Counted from the first letter of the stretch, positions 33,401 to 42,577 are shown. The stretch: 46,246 nt of DNA from Clostridia bacterium (GCA_017441005.1 JAFSAM010000001.1:1-46246), one strand, 5' to 3'. A program made the numbers and translations. Notes: a model not told the origin generated them from the sequence alone.

Positions 33401-35761
33401 TCAGTCTATTCTTGTTTCGTAGAATTTATTGTCCTTTAGACTTCTGACCGCCGAATAGCCGTCGTTCAGATGCATCAGGGTTACAGCCTCGAGTATCTCT
33501 CCTGTCTTGGACAGATACAGCACCTCGCCCTCTTTCAAATTGAACGGCACTGCCATCTGGTGATACTTTTCAGTTCCCGAATAATTGTCGCAGTATACCT
33601 TGACCTTGGTCTGAGGTTCGACTATCCTTGCCGGAAGCATATACTTGCCGAGCTTCTTCTCCGAGTCGCTGAGAGAATAGCCGTAAGTGGATATTGCCTC
33701 TGTTGTAGAAGGATTATAAAGAACAAGATAATCCTCGTTGCCCTCGGACGAATACTCGACGATCATCAGTGTCATAGCGGTCTTCGGTACCACGTGCGCT
33801 TTGACCTCTATACTTTTCTGATCGATATAATGCTCGCTTATGTAAAGCTCCTCAGATCTTATAACGTCACCGTTTACGGTCCAATGCGAAAACTCATATC
33901 CCACAAACGGATGGCAGATGTAAGTTACACCGTGCTCGACAACGTAGTTGCCGTTGAACTCTTCATTTATCTCCCAGTTGCCCGTAGTTATATAACAGTT
34001 CTCAGGCGAGTCTATATGAACATCATAGGTCTTGCCGCTTATCTTGAATGCCCTTTTCAAATCGGGTATCAGTGTGTCTGGACGTCTTATTGCGTAATCT
34101 CTGTTCTTTTCCACTGCCTCCAGCATAGTCTTCATAGAAGAAACCTTAAACGCACTTTCGCTTGTATAATGCTCAAGCTCGTTCAGTCTTTCCTCGTGCA
34201 TACTGTTTATCTTGCTAAGATAATTTTCTGTGGAAAATGCACCGTTTACAAGCTCCATAAGATAGCCTATAAACATATCTACGCATTCGTCGCGCTTCAT
34301 CAGTGCCTTGAATATCTTGCTCCTTGTGTTTGACGAAACAAGGTTTGTATTCAGTACGTCCTGTGTGGGTCCCCAGATCCAGTCCATATCGTGAGGGAGA
34401 AAACGCCATCTGCCGTCAAATATCGTTCCCTCTTGATACTCTTCGCCCTCCGCAGCATAATAACGGTAGCTTTTATGGTTATTGTTTGGCCAGTCGTTAT
34501 TGTTTATATATACATTAATAGCATAGTAGAAAAGATAATTTTCCACGTCAAGAACGGAACAGAATTCTTCGTACACCGCATCATCGGTCATATCCGATGA
34601 GCCGTACTTTTCATACAAAGCATTCCACTCATCGTAAAAGAACTGATCCTCCTCGATAGAGTCTATTGCATATCGCTTGTCAGGCTTCGATCTTTCGGGC
34701 CCCGATGCAACAGCCATAACACCTTGATACGTTCCGAAATGATCCTCGAACCACTTATCGCTGATCACCTCGTGCGCCCACATGCTTCCGTAGTACTGTC
34801 CGTTTATAAACACTGCAACCGGCTCGCAAAGCTGTGCGCCGATAATGCCCGCATCGTATGCAAGCATCTGATGCACCTCGTCTCTCATCTGCGAGGCTCT
34901 TACGTCACTTCCGCCTGATCTAAGCAAAATTCGTTTATAATCGGTTATTATTCTGCCCGAGCCGTCCCAGGCATACTGATCCCCGAACAGCTGATACACA
35001 AATTTATTGTCTATGGTTTCGTAGTCGCTTCTTGCATAAAGCTTGATTGATTTAAGCTTCGATGCCCTCGAATATGCGCCCGAGGGACGGGCTCCCACCG
35101 TCTGATTTATGACTTGTACTCCGTCGGAGGTAAAAAACTCAACGTTCACTACCCTTTCCGATTCCCAGCCTCTCAACATATATCCCGCAGGAGAAATCGC
35201 AATGACTTCCTCGCGTGGATTTGCCTTTATCCAGTCGTCTCTTATCTTTCCCGGCACCAATATTCCCGATTCATACCCGAACAGCTTTTCGGGGTCACAG
35301 GTTATAAATACCGTAGTGTTCTGAAAACGCTCGTCTACCGTACCGCCCACAACGTAAGTGTTTATAATAGGCTCGCTCCACGTAAGCTCGTCTGACCCAT
35401 CGGTCTTCCAACAAGCCCGAGCAGTAATACTGTTTACGGTTATTCCCTCTTTCGGACCGCGCAGTAATATACCGCCTTCATTGTAAACCTTACACTCCTT
35501 GATATCAACAGTTTCGCCGGGTACGTTTCCGTCTGTCGTGTAATATATATCACAATCTCTGTTCTTTTTTATAACAACCCTAACGTTTTTTTCGAAAAAG
35601 CCGGGAGAAGTCTCAAACTCAATGACGTGCTCTGAATCTGTATCGGAATTACCGATCGAGTCGCCCTTTTGACCGTCATCCGCCTTGAATCCGTAGGTAA
35701 ACGCAACAAGTGTCAAAGCAAGCAACAGAACTGCTATTATACTTTTTACGTATTTGTTCAT
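33401..35761 (-). CDS. CotH kinase family secreted protein
   Basis: 786 residues. A hydrophobic N-terminal segment (about 8-24) exports or anchors it. An N-terminal beta domain (DCDIYYTTDGNVPGE near 70) is like the chitobiase C-terminal type. The CotH domain runs from about 220 to 540: RPSGAYSRASKLKSIKLYAR, YGSMWAHEVISDKWFEDHFG, NNNDWPNNNHKSYR and the metal-binding HDMDWIWGP (Asp458, Asp460). The C-terminus (MTLMIVEYSSEGNEDYLVLYNPS) is a lamin-tail-like domain. CotH of Bacillus is a protein kinase for spore coat proteins. Here it is the last gene of a cassette with VTC and DUF4956, starting 12 bp after the DUF4956 stop, an arrangement that recurs in many bacteria. A role in surface or spore envelope modification is inference. 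Confidence 0.88.
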   Translation of the reverse strand: MNKYVKSIIAVLLLALTLVAFTYGFKADDGQKGDSIGNSDTDSEHVIEFETSPGFFEKNVRVVIKKNRDCDIYYTTDGNVPGETVDIKECKVYNEGGILLRGPKEGITVNSITARACWKTDGSDELTWSEPIINTYVVGGTVDERFQNTTVFITCDPEKLFGYESGILVPGKIRDDWIKANPREEVIAISPAGYMLRGWESERVVNVEFFTSDGVQVINQTVGARPSGAYSRASKLKSIKLYARSDYETIDNKFVYQLFGDQYAWDGSGRIITDYKRILLRSGGSDVRASQMRDEVHQMLAYDAGIIGAQLCEPVAVFINGQYYGSMWAHEVISDKWFEDHFGTYQGVMAVASGPERSKPDKRYAIDSIEEDQFFYDEWNALYEKYGSSDMTDDAVYEEFCSVLDVENYLFYYAINVYINNNDWPNNNHKSYRYYAAEGEEYQEGTIFDGRWRFLPHDMDWIWGPTQDVLNTNLVSSNTRSKIFKALMKRDECVDMFIGYLMELVNGAFSTENYLSKINSMHEERLNELEHYTSESAFKVSSMKTMLEAVEKNRDYAIRRPDTLIPDLKRAFKISGKTYDVHIDSPENCYITTGNWEINEEFNGNYVVEHGVTYICHPFVGYEFSHWTVNGDVIRSEELYISEHYIDQKSIEVKAHVVPKTAMTLMIVEYSSEGNEDYLVLYNPSTTEAISTYGYSLSDSEKKLGKYMLPARIVEPQTKVKVYCDNYSGTEKYHQMAVPFNLKEGEVLYLSKTGEILEAVTLMHLNDGYSAVRSLKDNKFYETRID

Positions 35762-35773
35762 ATTTTATCTCAA

Positions 35774-36439
35774 TTACATATCGCTCGTAAATTCAACAAG
35801 CATTACGTTTGATACACCGTCGATCGACAAAAGCTTGTCCTGCAGCTTCTGTGAAAAGCCTTTTCCGCTTACCTGGATGGTAATCTCGCTGTCGGTCTTT
35901 GTGCGTATGCTGTTCTTAAGCTTATAAAAGGGTCTCGGCATAGCGTTTTTTACTGCGTCCTGAGCACTATTATCATACTTTACAACAAGCAAATATCTCT
36001 TTATACCGAAACGGAGAAGAACGCCCGCTACGTATACTGCCGCAATAAACAACGTGCAATAAATTGCTGTCTTGTAAAGCCCCGCACCGCAAGTAATACC
36101 TACAGCTACGGACCAAAATAGAAAACCTACGTCAAGAGGGTCCTTTACCGCAGAACGAAAACGAATAATACTGAGAGAACCTACCATACCGAGTGACAAC
36201 ACAATGTTTGCGGAAATGGTCATGATAATAAATGTCGTAATAAGGGATGTCATTACGAGCAGAAGGTTAAAATTCTCGCTGTAGCAGGTGCCTCTGTAGA
36301 ATATCCTGTAAACAAGATAAATCACTATACTGCACATCAAGGCAATTCCGACACCGATCATTATCTGTTTTGCATCAAGCTCAAGCAAAAGACCTGATTC
36401 CTGGATCGCGGTTTTAAATTCGTTTATCAAAGTTTTCAT
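35774..36439 (-). CDS. DUF4956 family membrane protein
   Basis: 221 residues with about four membrane helices in the first 145 residues (for example IMIGVGIALMCSIVIYLVY and NLLLVMTSLITTFIIMTISA) and the conserved segment GMVGSLSIIRFRSAVKDPLD typical of DUF4956. The C-terminal 75 residues form a cytoplasmic alpha/beta domain (EITIQVSGKGF, LLSIDGVSNVML) that resembles the soluble domain of MgtC-like proteins. The function is unknown; the family is constantly found with VTC and CotH. The start overlaps the VTC stop by 4 bp. Confidence 0.88.
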   Translation of the reverse strand: MKTLINEFKTAIQESGLLLELDAKQIMIGVGIALMCSIVIYLVYRIFYRGTCYSENFNLLLVMTSLITTFIIMTISANIVLSLGMVGSLSIIRFRSAVKDPLDVGFLFWSVAVGITCGAGLYKTAIYCTLFIAAVYVAGVLLRFGIKRYLLVVKYDNSAQDAVKNAMPRPFYKLKNSIRTKTDSEITIQVSGKGFSQKLQDKLLSIDGVSNVMLVEFTSDM

Positions 36440-37158
36440 ACTTTTTGTCCTCCCACTTGGGTGTTATTTATAATAATGCTATGACTCTTGAGGTAGTCTC
36501 TGCAAAGCATATATTTTGATGCCGCCAAGGGTCTGTATCCGATCGAAAGCATCTGACGTATCATTGTCGGCAAATACTCGTCGAATTTAACTTCAAGTAT
36601 TACCTCGTTGTGCGGAAAAATGTAGCCGCTCTTATAGTCTTCGTCAAAAAAGTCGTTGGTGTTTATTCCGCAGGCAAGCTCCTTGTCGAACGTGATCCTT
36701 GTGTTCGACAGCGGATGCGTATACGCTTCTCTCACGTAATCCACAACCACCGATGGCTTAAGCTGCTTTTCTCGGTTCAATGCAAAGACCGTCCTTGCAA
36801 GATCGTTATTGATATCCGACAACGGTCTAAAATCATTCACAAGTATTTTATTGAATGTGTTGTGATCTATCCTTATGCTTGTCTTATTGATCTTACTCTG
36901 CTTTTTTTCCTTACATTCAAGAGATATAACGGAAGAATTATAGTTATATGCTCTGATCCTGTATTTCTTTCTGTTCGTATCGCCGGATAGTTTTTCGTAA
37001 TACGAGGTATCGTTTTTATCATCCAAATAAAGACTTGTTATCCTGTATCCATCGGGAGATACGGTATGCTTATCAAGTGTCAATATTGCCGCCATACGCC
37101 TCGATAGAATCACATAATCTTCGTAGGTCAGCAAATACTTTATTTCGTTTCGAAGCAA
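36436..37158 (-). CDS. VTC domain protein, polyphosphate polymerase-like
   Basis: 240 residues forming a complete VTC domain, the tunnel-fold catalytic unit of the yeast vacuolar transporter chaperone that makes inorganic polyphosphate from ATP. The expected strand motifs with basic and acidic residues are present: RNEIKYLLT at the start, ITSLYLDD, KKYRIRAYNY, ISLECKEKK, VVDYVREAY, ILEVKFDEYLP and a final ASKYMLCRDYL. It is the first gene of the three-gene cassette, with a good promoter about 65 bp upstream, and overlaps DUF4956 by 4 bp. Polymerase activity is inferred from the fold; bacterial VTC proteins in this context have little direct proof. Confidence 0.88.
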   Translation of the reverse strand: MLRNEIKYLLTYEDYVILSRRMAAILTLDKHTVSPDGYRITSLYLDDKNDTSYYEKLSGDTNRKKYRIRAYNYNSSVISLECKEKKQSKINKTSIRIDHNTFNKILVNDFRPLSDINNDLARTVFALNREKQLKPSVVVDYVREAYTHPLSNTRITFDKELACGINTNDFFDEDYKSGYIFPHNEVILEVKFDEYLPTMIRQMLSIGYRPLAASKYMLCRDYLKSHSIIINNTQVGGQKV

Positions 37159-37222
37159 TTGTTTTACTCCTTTCGTGTAAGTACAGTCTGTCCGTTTTTT
37201 TGAATAAGACTACCTTTCGGTT

Positions 37223-37251
37223 ATTATATCATACAACGCATTTTTTTGCAA
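37223..37251 (-). promoter_or_regulatory. Promoter of the VTC-DUF4956-CotH operon
   Basis: On the minus strand TTGCAA (37251-37246), 17 bp, perfect TATAAT (37228-37223). The leader to the VTC start is about 58 nt. Confidence 0.7.
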
Positions 37252-37302
37252 TAAACACCTAAATATTTTTTGTTAACCTCTGTGTTTTTTGTATAATCAC
37301 AC

Positions 37303-37345
37303 AAAAACCGCAACCAAATACTCTTATTTTTGGCTGCGGTTTTTG
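37303..37345 (-). terminator. Terminator after the sleC-like gene
   Basis: On the minus strand CAAAAACCGCAGCCAAA pairs with TTTGGTTGCGGTTTTTG with one mismatch, 18 bp after the sleC stop, and ends in a T-run. Confidence 0.85.
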
Positions 37346-37363
37346 CTATTTTGACTTTTTTGT

Positions 37364-38614
37364 TTATCCTTCTGCCAATCGCTCCACCGCTACGTATATA
37401 TTCGAAATTTTATACCATGTCGCAAAGTCTGTTTCGCCCGAAAGAGGAAGATCAAATATTTCCTGAAACTTTCTGACAGATGCAGATGTCAAGGGGCCGT
37501 AAATACCGTCCACCCTCAGCTTTTGAATAGCGGGATAATTGTCCGAAATGGCGTTCAGCTGTTCCTGAACAGTTCTTACAGCGGCACCGACAGAGCCATC
37601 CTTCAGTGTCATTCCCGGAAAAGAAGAAGGAACCCCGGCAACGCTTTGTGCGGAAGTCAAATATATTTCGCTTCCGTAATAGCTGCGCAATATTTCCACT
37701 GCATCAAAGCCTTGATCTCCCAGTGCCTTTGATCCCCATTGGCTGAGCCATCCCGGACAGGTTACGTTCCTTCCGTTGCAATACTGAGTAAATAAAGGCT
37801 GTCTGATATTCGGCTTTGTAATATACGTTGTAAACAAATAATCCACAATCTCGGATATTTCCGAAAAAATATTTCTTCCGTAAACAAATGCTTGATCGTA
37901 CGCCGTCGAATTGGTTATGGTGAAATTGTATCCCATCCCTCTGTACCATTCAGTATACACTCTGTTCAGAGTAAATGACAGTATGGCAAGTATATTCGCC
38001 TCCAGCGTTTCGACCGGCCACGTCGAATACACCTCACAGCTCGCAACGTTTTTTATGTATTCTTTAAATGGCACATAATAATTCTGTGCAGAGTTGTTTT
38101 GCGGTACACCGTCGTGTACAATAATATATTCGGGAATCACGGGCTCGGGTAAAACGATCAGCCCTCCCCCGTCCGGCAAAGGCTTTACCGATTCCTCGGG
38201 TATCTTTGAAGGATACTCCTGCCATAACGTGTGGGGCAAAACAATAATATCGTTTTGTATCGGTAGGTTTGTTTGCCGTCTTGTTAAAAAAATGTTTTGA
38301 AGAGCCAACGCCTCCGGCAGTATCTGCACCCCATCTATTCGGTAAGGCTCAAAACCATCTGCATTTACGGTAACGTTATATTCCGAGTAAGGTCTCACGC
38401 TGCTTTCAGGTTCAAGCGAATAGCCGATATCGGGAGCACCAAGGTCTATAGTTTCGGTGTTCCCCGATGAATCGGTCACGAGCTGTTCTATAGTTTCGCC
38501 ATCCTCGCTCGGCGAATTTATACTGACCCTTACATTATTAAGCGGTCTTCCCTCCGTTTCATCGTATACGCTTATCCGCAAATACCCTTTTTGAAAATTA
38601 TCCTGATTCTGCAT
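37364..38614 (-). CDS. sleC: SleC-like spore cortex-lytic enzyme (SpoIID-like domain + PG-binding)
   Basis: 416 residues without a signal peptide. Residues 1-110 form a carboxypeptidase-regulatory-like beta domain (LRISVYDETEGRPLNNVRVS), which would be the pre/pro part. Residues about 180-330 match the SpoIID/LytB domain: EYIKNVASCEVYSTWPVETL with Glu194 at the place of the SpoIID catalytic Glu, and WLSQWGSKALGDQGFDAVEI. Residues about 335-405 are a peptidoglycan-binding domain (GSVGAAVRTVQEQL, VDGIYGPLTSASVRKFQ). This order is that of SleC, the pro-enzyme cleaved by CspB that degrades spore cortex in Clostridium perfringens and Clostridioides difficile. The two divergent subtilase genes beside it support the call strongly. 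Two extra cysteines (YCNGRNVTCP) lie in the SpoIID part. Confidence 0.85.
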   Translation of the reverse strand: MQNQDNFQKGYLRISVYDETEGRPLNNVRVSINSPSEDGETIEQLVTDSSGNTETIDLGAPDIGYSLEPESSVRPYSEYNVTVNADGFEPYRIDGVQILPEALALQNIFLTRRQTNLPIQNDIIVLPHTLWQEYPSKIPEESVKPLPDGGGLIVLPEPVIPEYIIVHDGVPQNNSAQNYYVPFKEYIKNVASCEVYSTWPVETLEANILAILSFTLNRVYTEWYRGMGYNFTITNSTAYDQAFVYGRNIFSEISEIVDYLFTTYITKPNIRQPLFTQYCNGRNVTCPGWLSQWGSKALGDQGFDAVEILRSYYGSEIYLTSAQSVAGVPSSFPGMTLKDGSVGAAVRTVQEQLNAISDNYPAIQKLRVDGIYGPLTSASVRKFQEIFDLPLSGETDFATWYKISNIYVAVERLAEG

Positions 38615-38724
38615 AAAAACACCTCTTCTTTCAATCTTTGTATCATTCTATGCAAGTATATTCTGTTTTTGATACTCACAGTTTCAAATAAAAGCACATA
38701 AACTGATTTTAAGGCGGTGTATTT
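38615..38724. promoter_or_regulatory. Divergent sleC/csp control region
   Basis: 110 bp shared by the divergent sleC and csp1 genes. Toward sleC, GAATATA, 12 bp, GATACAAA is a partial match to a sigma-E promoter (consensus near ATATT ... CATACAAT). No clear sigma-A promoter is seen on either side, which fits mother-cell sporulation control. The csp1 ribosome binding site AAGGCGG lies 7 bp before its ATG. Confidence 0.4.
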
Positions 38725-40443
38725 ATGGCGCAAGATCTGTTATTTCAAAATATTGACAACATATTGAAGATCAACCCCGAGCTTGTTACAAACGGCACGC
38801 TTGAGGTAATAGTAAAATATAACGGAGACCTAACTTCATTAAAAGACAACGTTGAAGCTGTCGAAATATTGAACGGCAGCTTTGCCATCATTACGGGCAA
38901 TATAACTCAAATCAAAGCCTTATACGGCTACAGGGAGATCGAATACGTTGAATTACCGAAAAAGCTCATCTACGAGCTTTCAAACAGCAGCTATTCCGTT
39001 TGTGTGACGCGTGTGCGTGAAGCGCCGTATGAGCTGACGGGCAAAGGAACTGTGGTCGGTATCATCGATTCCGGTATCGAGTATACACACCCCGATTTTA
39101 GGAATGACGACGGCACAAGCAGGATCCTCTACGTCTGGGATCAATCGGTCGACGGCAGTCCCCCGATAGGATTCAGAAGCGGAAGCGAATACACAAACGA
39201 AGAGCTTAATCTGGCATTGAATTCAAGCGATCCATACAGCGTCGTTCCCTTTACCGATTTCATCGGGCACGGAACTGCCGTCGCGGGAATTGCCTGCGGA
39301 AACGGAAGAGCGTCCGACGGCAGAGAAAAAGGGATCGCCCCCTATGCATCCATAATCGTTGTAAAGCTGGGAAATCGGGGATTCGGTGTTTTTCCGCGCA
39401 CTACCGAGGTTATGCGAGGAATAAAATACACGATCGACAAAGCCCGCGAGCTTAATATGCCTGTAAGCATAAATCTCAGCTTTGGCACAAACAACGGTTC
39501 ACATGACGGAAACTCTCTTTTTGAACAGTACATCGATTCGGTGTCAGATGAATGGAAGACAGTAATTTCGGTCGCCTCGGGAAACGAGGGAAATGCGGCA
39601 CACCATTTCTCGGCGATATTACAAAACAACCAAACCTTAAACATTCCGTTTTCGGTAGCAGGCGGAACAAATCGTATATATATGACCCTCTGGAAAAACT
39701 TTTCGGACACTATAACCTTCAGACTATTTTCGCCTTCAAACGAAATGTCGACCGAGATCGTGCCTACCGTCGGGCAATATATCCTCTCTCTTTCGGGAAA
39801 CACGGTCACAGCCTTCTATGCTCAGCCAACTCCCCTCACCCAGTATCAAGAGGTATATTTTCTCATTGAAAACAGAAACGGCTTTATTACCGAGGGTATA
39901 TGGAATCTGTCTGCAACGGGAACAGATATCATCAGAGGTAATTTTGACATTTGGTTACCAACCATAGAAGATGTATCCGAAAAAACAGCTTTTTCGATCC
40001 CCGATCCCGAGGTCACACTCACCCTTCCGTCGACCGTAAAAAATGTCATAACTGTCGGCGGATATAATGCAAACACCAATACTGCCGCAATTTTCTCAGG
40101 CAGAGGCTTTACAAGAAACGACGTATACGTAAAGCCCGATCTTACTGCCCCCGCCGTCAATATTCTGACCACGGGGCCGGGGGGCGGATACACCATTCTT
40201 TCGGGTACCAGTATGGCTTCCCCGTTTGTCGCGGGGGCGGCGGCTTTGATGATGGAATGGGGCATTGTCAGGGGCTTTGACTCTTTTCTCTACGGTCAAA
40301 GAGTCAAAGCATTTTTGCAAAAAGGAGCCAAAAGAACACTGAACACAAATTATCCTAACAGCATCTGGGGATACGGCACTCTTTGCATTTCAAACACCTT
40401 GGATCTTCTTGTACTATATAACAACGGAGGTGGCTTACTGTGA
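38725..40443 (+). CDS. Csp-like subtilase (S8), catalytically intact
   Basis: 572 residues. Residues 1-95 form a prodomain (a short alpha/beta unit ending near YELSNSSYSV). The subtilisin-type catalytic domain has Asp115 (GIIDSGIEYTHPDF), His182 (IGHGTAVAGIA) and Ser496 (SGTSMASPFVAGAA), with the oxyanion Asn in VASGNEG. A large insert between His and Ser (about 310-420) is beta-rich, as in the jelly-roll domain of Csp proteases. No signal peptide is present, as expected for a spore protein. In Clostridium perfringens Csp proteins cleave pro-SleC at germination; the SleC-like gene is divergent, 110 bp away. The stop overlaps the next start by 4 bp. Confidence 0.88.
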   Translation: MAQDLLFQNIDNILKINPELVTNGTLEVIVKYNGDLTSLKDNVEAVEILNGSFAIITGNITQIKALYGYREIEYVELPKKLIYELSNSSYSVCVTRVREAPYELTGKGTVVGIIDSGIEYTHPDFRNDDGTSRILYVWDQSVDGSPPIGFRSGSEYTNEELNLALNSSDPYSVVPFTDFIGHGTAVAGIACGNGRASDGREKGIAPYASIIVVKLGNRGFGVFPRTTEVMRGIKYTIDKARELNMPVSINLSFGTNNGSHDGNSLFEQYIDSVSDEWKTVISVASGNEGNAAHHFSAILQNNQTLNIPFSVAGGTNRIYMTLWKNFSDTITFRLFSPSNEMSTEIVPTVGQYILSLSGNTVTAFYAQPTPLTQYQEVYFLIENRNGFITEGIWNLSATGTDIIRGNFDIWLPTIEDVSEKTAFSIPDPEVTLTLPSTVKNVITVGGYNANTNTAAIFSGRGFTRNDVYVKPDLTAPAVNILTTGPGGGYTILSGTSMASPFVAGAAALMMEWGIVRGFDSFLYGQRVKAFLQKGAKRTLNTNYPNSIWGYGTLCISNTLDLLVLYNNGGGLL

Positions 40444-42149
40444 ATTCAAATACAGGCTCTCTTGAAGGCTTTCTAAACGATCCTTCCACAACAAATTTTG
40501 TTGTAAGGGCAAACGAATATTACATAAACGAAATACAGAACTATCCATTTGTGAGAGTGACCCAACTCCTTGCGGACTACTATATCATAGGATATGTTGA
40601 CAGTACCGACATCGAAAATGTTGCCGACGTTTTGGGTACGAATTTCTATTCCTCGCTTCCCTACGTGATGGGGCTTCTCGACCGCTCGGCTCTCGAGAAT
40701 TCGGGAATAACGCAGGTACAGGAGCAAGCCTTTCTCGAGCTTACGGGTAGGGGCGTTCTTGTCGGTATTATCGACACCGGCATCGATTACACAAGCCCTG
40801 TCTTTCGCTTTGAAGACGGAACAAGCAAGATTCGCGCAATTTACGATCAAACCATTGCAGGCAACCCGCCCGAAAATTTTTTGATCGGAAGTGAATACAC
40901 GAACGATCAAATCAATGAGGCATTAAGCTCGCAGACTCCCTACGATACAGTACCCACGAGAGACGAGATCGGTCACGGTACGTTTCTCGCCTCCCTCGCG
41001 GCGGGCAGATCATCCGACAATTTTCAAGGTGCCGCCCCCGATTCCGAGCTTATCGTGGTAAAGCTCCGAGAGGCGAGCAGATTTATTAAAGAAACATATT
41101 TGGTTCCCGAAGACAACAGAAACGTATATGAATCGACCTCGGTCATGCTTGGGATCGAATACGTGCTTCAAAAGGCACGTGAGCTTGGCAAGCCCGTTGC
41201 AATATGTCTCGGGGTTGGCACAAACCAGGGCAGTCACGACGGGAATACCCTTTTCGAGCAATACATCAGCACGGTATCCAACATAACAGGGGTATGCATC
41301 TGCGCGGCCGCCGGAAACGAAAGTCAGGAGCGTCACCATACCCGAGTTTCTCTCGGCGCTACGGGAGAAACCGCTGAATTGACCGTAAACAACGGCAATC
41401 AGCAGGGGGGAATCTATCTCTCAATATTAAATTCCGCCTCCGACAGAATATCGGTATCGGTCAAATCGCCCACCGGCGAAATAATAAACCGAATCCCTGC
41501 AAAAGGCGGTACCACCTACACAACGCGGCTCGTGCTTGAGAAAGCAAAGGTAACTGTACAATACTTCTTCCCTCTTTCGGTAAACAGCGGGCAGGCTACA
41601 ATTATAAAAATCGAAAACGCCACTCCGGGGCTTTGGACGGTAACCCTCTACGGCGACATAATACTTGACGGAACGGTCGATGCCTACCTCCCGCTTTCAA
41701 GCATCGGCTACGACAACGTGAAGTTCTTACAGCCCGACCCAAATTATACCGTCACTGCTCCCGGAACGTCTATAGCAGTCATAACATGCGGAGCATACAA
41801 CGATGAAGAAAACACTCTTTTCACAAACAGCTCCTGGGGACCTACACGTCTTCCTGCATCCTCGCCCGATCTTGTTGCTCCGGGAGTAAGGGTGAGCGGA
41901 ATCTTCCCGACGGGGCCGGGTGTTATGTCGGGCACCTCTGTTGCCGCAGCAATAACAACGGGGGCTTGTGCACTTATGCTTCAATGGGGCATTGTCGAGG
42001 GTAATGCCATCGCCCTCGACACATTTCAGATAAAGGGTTATCTTATCCGAGGATGTCGGCGCGACTCCAACAGATCTTACCCAAACCTCCAATGGGGCTA
42101 CGGCAAGCTCGATCTGTACAACACATTCAACCTTATCAGACAACTGTAG
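40440..42149 (+). CDS. Second Csp-like subtilase (S8), catalytically intact
   Basis: 569 residues, a paralogue of the preceding gene. It starts with GTG inside the previous stop (CTGTGA), so the two are translationally coupled. The prodomain (1-95) is followed by Asp112 (GIIDTGIDYTSPVF), His179 (IGHGTFLASLAAG) and Ser500 (SGTSVAAAITTGACALM). All three catalytic residues are kept, although the serine motif reads GTSVAAA rather than the usual GTSMASP. In Clostridioides difficile the CspC and CspA counterparts have lost their triads and act as germinant-sensing pseudoproteases; here neither gene has. A mosaic repeat begins directly after the stop. Confidence 0.88.
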   Translation: MNSNTGSLEGFLNDPSTTNFVVRANEYYINEIQNYPFVRVTQLLADYYIIGYVDSTDIENVADVLGTNFYSSLPYVMGLLDRSALENSGITQVQEQAFLELTGRGVLVGIIDTGIDYTSPVFRFEDGTSKIRAIYDQTIAGNPPENFLIGSEYTNDQINEALSSQTPYDTVPTRDEIGHGTFLASLAAGRSSDNFQGAAPDSELIVVKLREASRFIKETYLVPEDNRNVYESTSVMLGIEYVLQKARELGKPVAICLGVGTNQGSHDGNTLFEQYISTVSNITGVCICAAAGNESQERHHTRVSLGATGETAELTVNNGNQQGGIYLSILNSASDRISVSVKSPTGEIINRIPAKGGTTYTTRLVLEKAKVTVQYFFPLSVNSGQATIIKIENATPGLWTVTLYGDIILDGTVDAYLPLSSIGYDNVKFLQPDPNYTVTAPGTSIAVITCGAYNDEENTLFTNSSWGPTRLPASSPDLVAPGVRVSGIFPTGPGVMSGTSVAAAITTGACALMLQWGIVEGNAIALDTFQIKGYLIRGCRRDSNRSYPNLQWGYGKLDLYNTFNLIRQL

Positions 42150-42539
42150 GGGTTCCCCGAAACGCAAGGAGTAAGTTTTTTTGGGGGGCCGTGGCGCCGT
42201 CCAATACCGGCTGGTGCGAGGTCATACAATGCGGATAAAATGATTATTTGTGCTGACTTAATGTTTTTTCTCTCCCTCCGTCTCGCCGCCAATGTAAAAA
42301 ACATATCCCTTATTTGTACAGCTGCGAGCCGCCTTCTCGCTGAGGCTCGGTCACGGCTCGGCTTTGACAGTCCACCGGACTGTCATTCACTCCCTCGCCG
42401 CCGCTTCGCTACCCCGTCTGGTGGAGGTCTCATTTGTGCGTACCGCTTCGCTACCTCGTTAGATGGGGTATAAGTTACATTCGTTTGGAGACGACCTCAT
42501 CATATTGACAACTTCAATATCCGAGTTGTTTTCGGGATA
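42150..42539. repeat. Mosaic intergenic repeat, copy B
   Basis: About 390 bp without a gene. The first module (42148-42180, GGGGTTCCCCGAA and GTAAGTTTTT) repeats 12052 in the same direction. The following modules (about 42265-42350 and 42365-42420) repeat 12240-12160 and 12045-12000 in inverse orientation, with GACAGTCCACCGGACTG as an internal palindrome. The last module (42475-42500, core ACATTCGTTTGGAGACGACC) repeats the start of the window near base 100. Confidence 0.8.
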
Positions 42540-42540
42540 C

Positions 42541-42577
42541 AAAAAAAGCGTAGCCATTTTACGGCTACGCATTTTTT
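42541..42577 (-). terminator. Terminator after the M20 cluster
   Basis: On the minus strand TGCGTAGCC and GGCTACGC pair around GTAAAAT and are followed by TTTTTTTG, 10-30 bp downstream of the M20 gene stop at 42587. Confidence 0.9.

Noticed and set aside
38725..42149. Idea that one of the Csp-like proteins is a pseudoprotease
   Set aside because: Both genes show Asp, His and Ser in the correct motifs (Asp115/His182/Ser496 and Asp112/His179/Ser500).
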